Positions 6,209-12,135 of a stretch of DNA of 12,335 nucleotides are shown in pieces; positions within the stretch are counted from its first letter, which is position 1; each line of letters begins with the position of its first letter. The DNA is from JALZBN01 sp035525375 (lineage in GTDB: Bacteria; Actinomycetota; Acidimicrobiia; Acidimicrobiales; AC-14), in assembly GCA_035525375.1 (NCBI GenBank), contig DATLEI010000042.1, positions 1 to 12,335 of the forward strand. Direction: 5' to 3'. The translations under genes were made by a program, and so were the position numbers. The notes under the pieces are model-generated. The model was not told where the DNA came from. It searched no databases and saw only the letters and a list, made by a program, of their open reading frames with translations.

Positions 6209-6267
6209 TGCACTCAAACTGTCGTGATTCCGCAGATTTCGTGCCGGATCATGACAGTTTGAGTGCA
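6209..6267. repeat. 59-bp near-perfect palindromic element
   Basis: The left arm 6209-6228 (TGCACTCAAACTGTCGTGAT) and right arm 6248-6267 are inverse complements at 19 of 20 positions; the one mismatch would be a G-U pair in one RNA strand. The 19-nt centre has a further CCG/CGG pairing (6230-6232 with 6245-6247). There is no T-run after either arm, so a standard intrinsic terminator is not obvious, although the hairpin could still stop or stabilise transcripts. Its outer end coincides with the break in the GNAT remnant, so it looks like a dispersed palindromic repeat or a small mobile-element trace. Confidence 0.85.
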
Positions 6268-6367
6268 CCAGCACGTTGTTCCGCACCGGGTCGCTCCGGA
6301 GGAACTCACCCACTGCTCGCTTGGCCTCGACCGGGTCGTCGGTCGTGAACGCGGTGAGCTCTGCCAT
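6268..6367 (-). pseudogene. N-terminal remnant of a GNAT acetyltransferase
   Basis: Read on the minus strand, ATG 6367-6365 with GAGGA 7 nt upstream opens MAELTAFTTDDPVEAKRAVG, followed by EFLRSDPVRNNVLV. This resembles the first helices of GNAT N-acetyltransferases, where a segment such as LxxDPVRxNVLL is common. The resemblance ends where the 59-bp palindrome begins; beyond it the reading frame stays open but encodes proline/arginine-rich sequence antisense to the permease. The acetyl-CoA binding part of a GNAT enzyme is therefore missing. I infer a gene truncated by insertion or deletion at the palindrome. The intact ribosome binding site suggests the loss is not ancient. A short functional peptide cannot be excluded. 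Confidence 0.6.
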
Positions 6368-6424
6368 GACCATCCTCGCGGAGTGACCGCCGGCGCGCTT
6401 CGGAATGAAGAGAACGACCGTCGG

Positions 6425-6430
6425 TAGCCT
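6425..6430 (+). promoter_or_regulatory. -10 box of the lytic transglycosylase gene, leaderless layout
   Basis: TAGCCT ends exactly 6 nt before the GTG start at 6437. No ribosome binding site fits between them. The spacing is the same as at the antitoxin and smpB starts. Confidence 0.5.
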
Positions 6431-6436
6431 GGGCTG

Positions 6437-7276
6437 GTGAGCGCCCGCTGTAACACCGGCGGTGTCGTCCTTCTGCTCTGCGGCCTTGTTGCGTGCACCG
6501 GAGGGTCGGGACCGACGGCAACGATCGCCGAGGTCCGGCGCGCCGTGTCCACGACGGTCGCGCCGGTCGCCCCCGCTGAGGATCCTGCCGCTCTCGCGAC
6601 CCACCTCACCAGGATCGAAACCGCCCTGAGGGACGGTCGGACGAGTCCGAGCACCGCCAATGAACTGGGTCGCCTTCAACAGTTGGCCTACGGGTCCGCC
6701 GTGCGGCATCCCGAATGGCAGCCTGTCGTAATTGGCGCAGTGCCCGAGCAACTTCGGCCAGCCGTGGGGGCCAACATCCGCGCCGGCAACGAGTTGCGCG
6801 CCCTCTCTTCCACGCCAAAGCCCGAGCTACCCGCATGGCGCATTGTCGCTCCCGCGCCAGCGTCGGAGCTGCTCGGCGAGTACCAACAGGCTGAGGCCGC
6901 AACCGGTGTGGGCTGGGAGTACCTCGCCGCCATCCACCTCGTCGAAACGCGAATGGGACGCATCCGGGGCGCCAGCGTGGCCGGCGCGCGTGGGCCCATG
7001 CAGTTCATCCCATCGACGTGGGAGATCTACGGCGCTGGCGGCGACATCGAGTCGAACCACGACGCCATCCAAGCCGCGGCGCGCATGTTGAAGGCCCGGG
7101 GCGCGCCGGCCGACATGGCCCGAGCGCTCTACGCCTACAACCCGAGCAATCACTATGTCGGCGCGATCTCCGCCTACGCCGAGGTCCTGCGCGCCGACCC
7201 CAAGGCCTACGCGGGCTACCACGCCTGGCAGGTGTTCTACGGCGATCGCCTGATGCCCGAGGGCTACGGCTCCTGA
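6437..7276 (+). CDS. Lipoprotein lytic transglycosylase (SLT domain)
   Basis: The 279-residue protein begins with a lipoprotein signal: a hydrophobic stretch GVVLLLCGLVAC with C20 as the lipidated cysteine (lipobox LVAC). A Pro/Ala/Thr-rich spacer follows, then a helical region of unknown role (about 50-125). The C-terminal part (about 145-255) is a soluble-lytic-transglycosylase-like domain: E170 in AIHLVETRMG is the catalytic acid, followed by GARGPMQFIPSTW (183-195) and ALYAYNPSNHYV (230-241). It should cleave the glycan strands of peptidoglycan outside the membrane, in cell wall turnover or division. GTG 6437 is chosen for the complete signal peptide and the -10 box 6 nt upstream. Its last 13 bp overlap the 3' end of the oppositely oriented rdgB-GNAT gene. 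Confidence 0.92.
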   Translation: MSARCNTGGVVLLLCGLVACTGGSGPTATIAEVRRAVSTTVAPVAPAEDPAALATHLTRIETALRDGRTSPSTANELGRLQQLAYGSAVRHPEWQPVVIGAVPEQLRPAVGANIRAGNELRALSSTPKPELPAWRIVAPAPASELLGEYQQAEAATGVGWEYLAAIHLVETRMGRIRGASVAGARGPMQFIPSTWEIYGAGGDIESNHDAIQAAARMLKARGAPADMARALYAYNPSNHYVGAISAYAEVLRADPKAYAGYHAWQVFYGDRLMPEGYGS

Positions 7277-8382
7277 CGCAAGTCTTCGGCGAGAAGATCC
7301 ATTAGGAGGGTGTCGTGGAAGGCCCCGTCGGGTCCCAGTTCGTTCTTGCGCAGCACGCCAACCGGGCGGAAGCCCACCTTCGTGTAACAGGCGATGGCGC
7401 GCCCGTTGTCGGCCGCCGGGTCGATGGTCAGATGATGATGCCCGTGGTCGGCAATGAGCTTTCGAGCCAGTGTGCGGATCGCTTCAACGGCGATTCCCTT
7501 CCCGTGCCAGCGAGTGCCAAGGCCGATGTCGATGTTGGCGCGCCGGTACTCGGGATCGGGCTCCTCCCATGACTGGATGATGCCCGCGACCTCAGCGTCG
7601 ACCTCGACGATGTAGGACGTGATGGTGGGATCGTCGCCCAATCCGACGAACTCCCGCTCGATACGCATTCGGTCGTAGCCCCACCACCATCGCGCCACGG
7701 CCGGTTCGGCCATGATGCGCTCCAAGTCGTCCACATCACTCGGCTCGACTGGTCGAAGCACCGGCGAGGACTGCGGCTTGACCGTCTCCGAGCGATGCCG
7801 AAGCCGCAAACGTTCAGCATCGAGCTGCTCGGCAAGCGCGCGGAAGGCTCGACCGCGGTGCGAGATGGCGTTCTTCTCATCGGCCGTCATCTCCCCGAAC
7901 GTGCGACCGCCCGCACCCTCCGGCGCGAAGACCGAGTCGTAGCCGAAGCCACCGCTACCACGGGCTGCGGTCACGATCGTCCCGTCGACGACGCCCTCGG
8001 CTACCACCTCGACGCCATCCGGGAAACGCGCCAAGGCCACGGTACGGAACCGCGCCCGCCGGTCGCTCGCCCCGTCGAGTTCCTCCAAGAGCTTGGCCAC
8101 ATTGTCCGCGTAGGTCGCGCCGGGCCCGGCATAGCGCGCCGAGTACACCCCCGGGCGTCCGCCCAAAGCGTGAACCTCCAGGCCGGTGTCATCGGCGACG
8201 GCAACCTCACCCGTTGCATCGACAAGCGCACGCGCCTTCAACGAGGCGTTGCCCGCCAACGTGTCCTCGGTCTCGTCGACGTCGGGGACGTCAGTGGGAC
8301 GAGGCACGACGTCGAACCCGTCGAGCACCACCGCTATCTCCGCCGCCTTGTCGGGATTGGCCGTCGCCAGAACGACTCGCAC
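7264..8382 (-). CDS. rdgB: RdgB-type non-canonical purine NTP pyrophosphatase fused to a GNAT acetyltransferase
   Basis: This 372-residue protein joins two enzymes in one frame. Residues 1 to about 186 are RdgB/HAM1, which hydrolyses dITP, XTP and related nucleotides to monophosphates: LATANPDKAAEI (5-16), ADDTGLEVHAL (63-73), GRPGVYSARYAG (75-86), GFGYDSVF (145-152) and EKNAISHRGRAF (169-180). After an Arg-rich linker, residues 208-368 form a GNAT domain resembling aminoglycoside 6'-N-acetyltransferases: VLRPVEPSDVDDL, ARWWWGYD, the acetyl-CoA loop RWHGKGIAVEA (291-301) and NGRAIACYTKVGF (326-338). Free-standing RdgB proteins are about 200 residues, so the GNAT part is an addition. GTG 8382 lies 8 bp after the rph stop. 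The acetyl acceptor is unknown, and drug resistance should not be assumed. Confidence 0.92.
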   Translation of the reverse strand: MRVVLATANPDKAAEIAVVLDGFDVVPRPTDVPDVDETEDTLAGNASLKARALVDATGEVAVADDTGLEVHALGGRPGVYSARYAGPGATYADNVAKLLEELDGASDRRARFRTVALARFPDGVEVVAEGVVDGTIVTAARGSGGFGYDSVFAPEGAGGRTFGEMTADEKNAISHRGRAFRALAEQLDAERLRLRHRSETVKPQSSPVLRPVEPSDVDDLERIMAEPAVARWWWGYDRMRIEREFVGLGDDPTITSYIVEVDAEVAGIIQSWEEPDPEYRRANIDIGLGTRWHGKGIAVEAIRTLARKLIADHGHHHLTIDPAADNGRAIACYTKVGFRPVGVLRKNELGPDGAFHDTLLMDLLAEDLRQEP

Positions 8383-8390
8383 GGGCGCCG

Positions 8391-9128
8391 TCAGCCGGCG
8401 CGCGCCGGCGGCGCCGTTGCGAGTGCTGCGGTCTGCAGATCGAGGATGGTGGCGATGCCGTGCTCGGCGAGACCCAAGAGGTCGTCGAGCTCGTTACGGC
8501 TGAACGGCAGGCCCTCTGCCGTTCCCTGCACCTCGATGAAGCGACCGGTTGACGTCATGACGACGTTCATGTCGACCTCGGCGCGCACGTCTTCGGTGTA
8601 CTCGAGGTCGAGCATGGCGATCGAGTCGATGATGCCGACCGACACCGCCGCACACCCAGCCTGCAGTGGGTTGGCGGTGAGTTGCTTGGAATCGACCAGC
8701 CTCGTGAACGCATCGTGCAGCGCAACGTACGCACCGCAGATGGCAGCCGTCCGGGTGCCGCCGTCGGCACGGATGACATCGCAATCGAGCGTAATCGTGC
8801 GCTCCCCCGTCATCGTCATGTCGGTGACGCTCCGCAGTGAACGCCCGATGAGGCGCTGGATCTCTTGAGTGCGACCCGAAGGCTTGCCCTTGTTGACCTC
8901 ACGGTCGCTGCGATCCGGGGTGGAGCCGGGCAGCATGGAGTACTCCGCTGTCACCCACCCCTTGCCCTTGCCCCGCATCCACGGCGGGACCCGGTCGTCG
9001 ACCGACGCAGTACAGATCACGCGCGTGCGACCCACGGTCACGAGCACTGACCCCGCGGCCGCGTCGGTGAAGTCGCGCTCGAAGCTGACCGGTCGCAAGT
9101 CGTCGGGCTGACGCCCGTCCTTTCTCAT
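8391..9128 (-). CDS. rph: Ribonuclease PH
   Basis: The 245-residue enzyme is a phosphate-dependent 3'-to-5' exoribonuclease that trims tRNA precursors and other RNA 3' ends, acting as a hexameric ring. The start MRKDGRQPDDLRPV is characteristic. Further landmarks are PPWMRGKGKGWVTAEYSMLP (48-67), SGRTQEIQRLIGRSLR (84-99) with R86, and LDCDVIRADGGTRTAAI (114-130) with R126, the arginine that binds phosphate in this family. EDVRAEVDMNVVM (179-191) supplies the acidic metal-binding residues. ATG 9128 is chosen because family members start at this point; the frame is open further upstream but that part is antisense-like sequence inside murI. It lies 22 bp after murI and 8 bp before rdgB, inside the operon. 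Confidence 0.96.
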   Translation of the reverse strand: MRKDGRQPDDLRPVSFERDFTDAAAGSVLVTVGRTRVICTASVDDRVPPWMRGKGKGWVTAEYSMLPGSTPDRSDREVNKGKPSGRTQEIQRLIGRSLRSVTDMTMTGERTITLDCDVIRADGGTRTAAICGAYVALHDAFTRLVDSKQLTANPLQAGCAAVSVGIIDSIAMLDLEYTEDVRAEVDMNVVMTSTGRFIEVQGTAEGLPFSRNELDDLLGLAEHGIATILDLQTAALATAPPARAG

Positions 9129-9150
9129 GGCTCTAGGGATTAGCCGATAC

Positions 9151-9963
9151 TCAGCCCCACGTCCACTGCTCCACATAGTCCAGCTCCGGCCCGAGCAGCC
9201 GACCGCCGAGCTCACGGAACCACTCGACGTCCCCCGACGAGATGAAGCGGTGCCGACCCTTCCCGTCGCCCGCGCCGGAACGCCGCCCCAACCCCGTCTC
9301 CTCCAGGATGGCCCGCACCTCGAACGCGGTCTCGTCGGCCGACGACACGAGCACCACGTCACGTCCCACGGCGTCGCTGATTGTCCGGGCCAGGAAGGGA
9401 TAGTGCGTGCACCCCAGCAGCAAGGTGTCGATGCCCGCGTCGACGAGTGGCGCCAGCCGGCGACTGATTAGCTCCACCGCTCGCGCGCCGCCCGTCTCCC
9501 CCTCCTCGACCAGTTCGACGAACCCCGGACACGCGAGCGACGTGAGCTCAACGGGAGCCCGCAACGACTCGGCGGCGCGCTGGTACGCGCCGGAGCCGAT
9601 GGCGCCGACAGTGCCGATGACACCAACCCGACCATTGCGCGTCGCCTTGACCGCGGCGCGCACGCCCGGGTCCACCACCCCCACCACCGGCACGTCGAGA
9701 TCGAAGCGCAGCGTCTCGAGTGCCGCCGCCGCAGCCGTGTTGCACGCGACGATGATCATCTTCACGTCGTGTTCGTCGAGGAGTACCCGGCTGATCTGGC
9801 TGGCGAACTCGCGCACGTCGGACAGCGAGCGAGGCCCGTACGGATAGCGCGCCGTGTCCCCAAAGTAGACAAGGTCCTCGTCGGGCAGAAGGTCGATCAG
9901 CGCACGCGCCACGGTGAGCCCACCGAACCCGCTGTCGAACACCCCAATCCCGCGATCGTCCAC
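9151..9963 (-). CDS. murI: Glutamate racemase
   Basis: The 270-residue enzyme converts L-glutamate to D-glutamate for the peptide stem of peptidoglycan, without a cofactor. The two catalytic cysteines are visible: C74 in IIVACNTAAAAAL and C185 in LLLGCTHYPFL. The N-terminal VFDSGFGGLTVAR (8-20) and YFGDTARYPYGPRS (33-46) substrate-binding segments are also typical. The length is normal for the family. GTG 9963 is chosen because it gives the complete N-terminus and lies 13 bp after the cysM stop. In M. tuberculosis a rhomboid gene stands between cysM and murI; here it is absent. The cysteine and cell-wall genes probably share one transcript. Confidence 0.97.
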   Translation of the reverse strand: MDDRGIGVFDSGFGGLTVARALIDLLPDEDLVYFGDTARYPYGPRSLSDVREFASQISRVLLDEHDVKMIIVACNTAAAAALETLRFDLDVPVVGVVDPGVRAAVKATRNGRVGVIGTVGAIGSGAYQRAAESLRAPVELTSLACPGFVELVEEGETGGARAVELISRRLAPLVDAGIDTLLLGCTHYPFLARTISDAVGRDVVLVSSADETAFEVRAILEETGLGRRSGAGDGKGRHRFISSGDVEWFRELGGRLLGPELDYVEQWTWG

Positions 9964-9976
9964 CTGCTATCCCGCC

Positions 9977-10915
9977 CTAGAAGTAGATGATGTTGTTCAG
10001 CCGCTCGACCACCTCGTCGATCGGATCGGTCCAGGCACCTGTCGAGAGGTACTTCCAACCGCCGTCGGGAAACACGGTCACGATGACGCCCTCGTCGATT
10101 TCGTTGGCGGCGCGCGCCACCCCCGCCATCGACGCGCCCGACGAGATGCCGGCGAAGATAGCGGCGTCCTCCGCCAGACGCCGAATCCACTCGATCGACT
10201 CCCGAGGGCGCACGATGATGCGGCGGTCGATCAGGTCGGGGTCGAACACCGGCGGCACGAAGCCCTCGTCGATGTTGCGCAGGCCCTGCACTAGCTCGCC
10301 CGCGGGCGGCTCGACAGCCCAGATACCGACAGCCGAGTTCTTGTCCTTGAGGTAACGACCCACACCCATCAACGTGCCGCTCGTGCCGAGTCCTGACACG
10401 AAGTGCGTCACCTCGGGGCAGTCGCGCCAGATCTCTGGGCCCGTTCCCTCGTAGTGGGCACGAGGATTGGCCGGGTTGCCGTACTGGTACAAAAAGGCCA
10501 CGTCGGGCATCTCGGCCGCCATGCGCTGCGCTTTGCGAACGGCGCCGTTCGACCCCTCGTCCGCCGGCGACGAGATGACCTCGGCACCGAAGTTCTCCAA
10601 CAGCTGCCGTCGCTCCGGCGACACGTTCTCGGGAAGGACGATCCGCAACTTGTAGCCCTTCAGGCGGCACACCAAGGCGAGCCCGATGCCGGTGTTGCCA
10701 GACGACGGTTCAAGGATGGTCTGGCCCGGCTGCAGCGCGCCGCTCGCTTCCGCGTCCTTTACCATCGCCAACGCGATGCGGTCCTTGACCGACCCGCCTG
10801 GGTTCTGACCTTCCAGCTTGGCCAAGATCCGCACCGACGGGTTGGGACTCAACTGGCTGACCTCGACGAGGGGCGTGTCGCCGATCAGGTCGAGGATGCT
10901 GGCGGCGACGGCCAA
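9977..10915 (-). CDS. cysM: Cysteine synthase, CysM (O-phosphoserine sulfhydrylase) type
   Basis: The 312-residue PLP enzyme has the cysteine synthase fold: PLP lysine K45 in PGGSVKDRIALA, and phosphate-binding SSGNTG (71-76). Its closest resemblance from memory is M. tuberculosis CysM, sharing YQYGNPAN, the LRNxDEGFVP segment and DGGWKYLSTGAW near the C-terminus. In that enzyme the arginine of the LRN segment favours O-phosphoserine over O-acetylserine, and sulfur comes from thiocarboxylated CysO. The flanking cysO and mec genes support the same chemistry here: CysM joins CysO-COSH to an aminoacrylate to give a CysO-cysteine adduct. The start TTG 10915 has GAAGG 5 nt upstream and lies 11 bp after the cysO stop. 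Confidence 0.94.
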   Translation of the reverse strand: MAVAASILDLIGDTPLVEVSQLSPNPSVRILAKLEGQNPGGSVKDRIALAMVKDAEASGALQPGQTILEPSSGNTGIGLALVCRLKGYKLRIVLPENVSPERRQLLENFGAEVISSPADEGSNGAVRKAQRMAAEMPDVAFLYQYGNPANPRAHYEGTGPEIWRDCPEVTHFVSGLGTSGTLMGVGRYLKDKNSAVGIWAVEPPAGELVQGLRNIDEGFVPPVFDPDLIDRRIIVRPRESIEWIRRLAEDAAIFAGISSGASMAGVARAANEIDEGVIVTVFPDGGWKYLSTGAWTDPIDEVVERLNNIIYF

Positions 10916-10926
10916 GACGGCCTTCG

Positions 10927-11202
10927 CTATCCGCCGGCGACGGCCGGCAGGATGGAAATGACGTCGCCGCCCGACACGGCCGTGTCGAGCTTGTCGAGGT
11001 ACCGAACGTCTTCGTCGTTGCGGTAGACGTTCACGAACTTGTGGAGCACGCCGTCGTCGGTGACCACCTGGCCCGCCAGGTCGGGGAACTGGCGGACGGC
11101 GTCGCTCAGCACCTCACCGAGCGTGCCACCGTCAGCCTGGATCGAGGACTTTCCGCCGGCGCGCGAGCGCAGGACGGTGGGGAGGCGGACTTCTACTGGC
11201 AC
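10927..11202 (-). CDS. cysO: Sulfur carrier protein CysO (ThiS/MoaD-like)
   Basis: The 91-residue protein is a small ubiquitin-like sulfur carrier. It starts PVEVRLPTVLRSRAGG, has LHKFVNVYRNDEDVRYL (53-69), and ends ILPAVAGG. The terminal Gly-Gly is the site where the family is adenylated and thiocarboxylated. These segments closely resemble M. tuberculosis CysO (Rv1335). CysM uses the thiocarboxylate as sulfur donor, and Mec then releases cysteine. GTG 11202 is chosen over longer in-frame starts because the upstream extension lies inside mec and has no family resemblance. An AGGA sits 9 nt before the GTG. The activating E1-like enzyme (MoeZ in mycobacteria) is not in the window. Confidence 0.95.
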   Translation of the reverse strand: MPVEVRLPTVLRSRAGGKSSIQADGGTLGEVLSDAVRQFPDLAGQVVTDDGVLHKFVNVYRNDEDVRYLDKLDTAVSGGDVISILPAVAGG

Positions 11203-11213
11203 GAGTCGTGATC

Positions 11214-11621
11214 CTAGTTGTCGGTCACTTCGAAGGGCTCCTCCGAGATGGCATTGTCGATGATGCGGAATGACCGGGTGACGGGTTCGTCGTCCTGGAG
11301 GGAAACGAGCACGTAGTGCCACTCCGGATCCGGCGCCTGGCGCAGGTCGGTCGGCGACGGGTAGGCCTCGGTGTGGGTGTGGGAGTGGTACACGCCGGTG
11401 ATCTGCAGCCCTCGGGTCTCAGCGTCACGGTCGGCCTTCAACATGTCGAGCGAGTCGACTTCATAGATGACTGGCGACTCGGCCGCGTTGTGGCAGGGGT
11501 AGAGGACCTCGACGTCGGGTGAGCCGGGGCGGCCGGCGAGGAGCCCGCACACCTCATTGGGAACACCTTCGCGGGCATGGTTGATCATCGACTCGTGGTC
11601 GGCGCGTCGGATCCGGAGCAT
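11214..11621 (-). CDS. mec: Mec-type JAMM metalloprotease acting on CysO-cysteine
   Basis: This 135-residue zinc hydrolase has a complete JAMM motif: E23 (NEVCGLLAG), then H79-x-H81, S89 and D92 in GVYHSHTHTEAYPSPTD. In M. tuberculosis the homologue Rv1334 removes cysteine from the CysO C-terminus, completing cysteine synthesis and recycling the carrier. Here too the gene stands directly before cysO, 11 bp apart. ATG 11621 is chosen because the in-frame extension upstream crosses the shared promoter and has no family resemblance. The ATG lies 9 nt after a TACCCT -10 box, so the mRNA would have almost no leader. It is the first gene of the minus-strand operon that runs through rdgB. Confidence 0.94.
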   Translation of the reverse strand: MLRIRRADHESMINHAREGVPNEVCGLLAGRPGSPDVEVLYPCHNAAESPVIYEVDSLDMLKADRDAETRGLQITGVYHSHTHTEAYPSPTDLRQAPDPEWHYVLVSLQDDEPVTRSFRIIDNAISEEPFEVTDN

Positions 11622-11630
11622 GAAGGGTCG

Positions 11631-11640
11631 AGGGTACCCT
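11631..11640. promoter_or_regulatory. Palindromic divergent promoter of mec and smpB
   Basis: AGGGTACCCT is a perfect 10-bp palindrome. On the plus strand it gives TACCCT (11635-11640) ending 6 nt before the smpB GTG at 11647. On the minus strand it gives TACCCT (11636-11631) ending 9 nt before the mec ATG at 11621. The two -10 boxes overlap by two bases, so both promoters cannot easily be occupied together. No strong -35 is seen on either side. Confidence 0.6.
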
Positions 11641-11646
11641 CGGCAG

Positions 11647-12135
11647 GTGGCTCCCAAAGGCACGAAGCCGGTCGCTTCGAATCGGCGCGCCCGTTTCGAC
11701 TACGACGTGCTTGAAACGGTAGAGGCGGGCATCGCCCTGGCCGGTACCGAGGTCAAGTCGTTCCGTGCCAGCCAGGTGCAACTGAAGGACTCCTACGCCC
11801 GGTCCATCGACGGGGAACTGTGGCTCATCGGCATGCACGTGGCGCCCTACGCCCTCGCCGACGGCTTCGCTGACAACGACCCTGAGCGCCGGCGCAAGCT
11901 ACTCCTGCACCGGTCCGAGATCGACAAGCTCGTCTCCCGTATGAACGAGGAGGTTCTGTCGCTCGTCCCCCTCGAGGTCTACTTCCGAGACGGTCGGGCC
12001 AAGGTCGAACTGGCCCTCGTCCGGGGCCGTAAACGACACGACAAGCGGAGTGCGATCGCCGAGCGTGACGCCAAGCGCGAGACCGACAGGGCGATGTCCC
12101 AGCGAGGGCGCGATAAGCTTGGTGGGCGGGGCTGA
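11647..12135 (+). CDS. smpB: SsrA-binding protein SmpB
   Basis: The 162-residue protein binds tmRNA and carries it to stalled ribosomes for trans-translation. The core is typical: NRRARFDYDVLETVEAGIAL, then AGTEVKSFRASQVQLKDSYA, then LWLIGMHVAPYALAD, and LHRSEIDKL. The C-terminal tail, rich in Lys, Arg and Asp (RGRKRHDKRSAIAERDAKRE), is the part that enters the decoding centre. GTG 11647 is chosen because the protein then begins MAPKGTKPVASNRRARFDY as expected, and the start lies 6 nt after the palindromic -10 box with no ribosome binding site. The last codons (Arg-Gly-stop) overlap the predicted 5' end of ssrA, its functional partner. Confidence 0.97.
   Translation: MAPKGTKPVASNRRARFDYDVLETVEAGIALAGTEVKSFRASQVQLKDSYARSIDGELWLIGMHVAPYALADGFADNDPERRRKLLLHRSEIDKLVSRMNEEVLSLVPLEVYFRDGRAKVELALVRGRKRHDKRSAIAERDAKRETDRAMSQRGRDKLGGRG
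12114..12119 (+). promoter_or_regulatory. Putative -10 box of ssrA inside smpB
   Basis: TAAGCT ends 8 nt before the predicted tmRNA 5' end GGGGCTGA at 12128. This spacing suggests that ssrA can start from its own promoter within the last codons of smpB, in addition to read-through. No clear -35 is seen. Confidence 0.4.

Noticed and set aside
6209..6267. Ordinary intrinsic terminator of the exporter operon
   Set aside because: No T-run follows on either strand, the arms are longer than usual, and one end coincides with a gene break. Termination remains possible but is not shown.
7264..7890. Separate aminoglycoside resistance gene
   Set aside because: The GNAT domain is in frame with RdgB and no independent start with a ribosome binding site was found. 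Resemblance to AAC(6') enzymes alone does not show drug modification.
9129..9362. Longer N-terminus of ribonuclease PH
   Set aside because: The added segment overlaps the murI coding region and is Arg/Trp/Ser-rich. Family members begin at the MRKDGR segment.
9977..10915. CysK-type O-acetylserine sulfhydrylase
   Set aside because: The LRNxDEGFVP and C-terminal segments and the neighbouring cysO and mec genes point to the CysM type.
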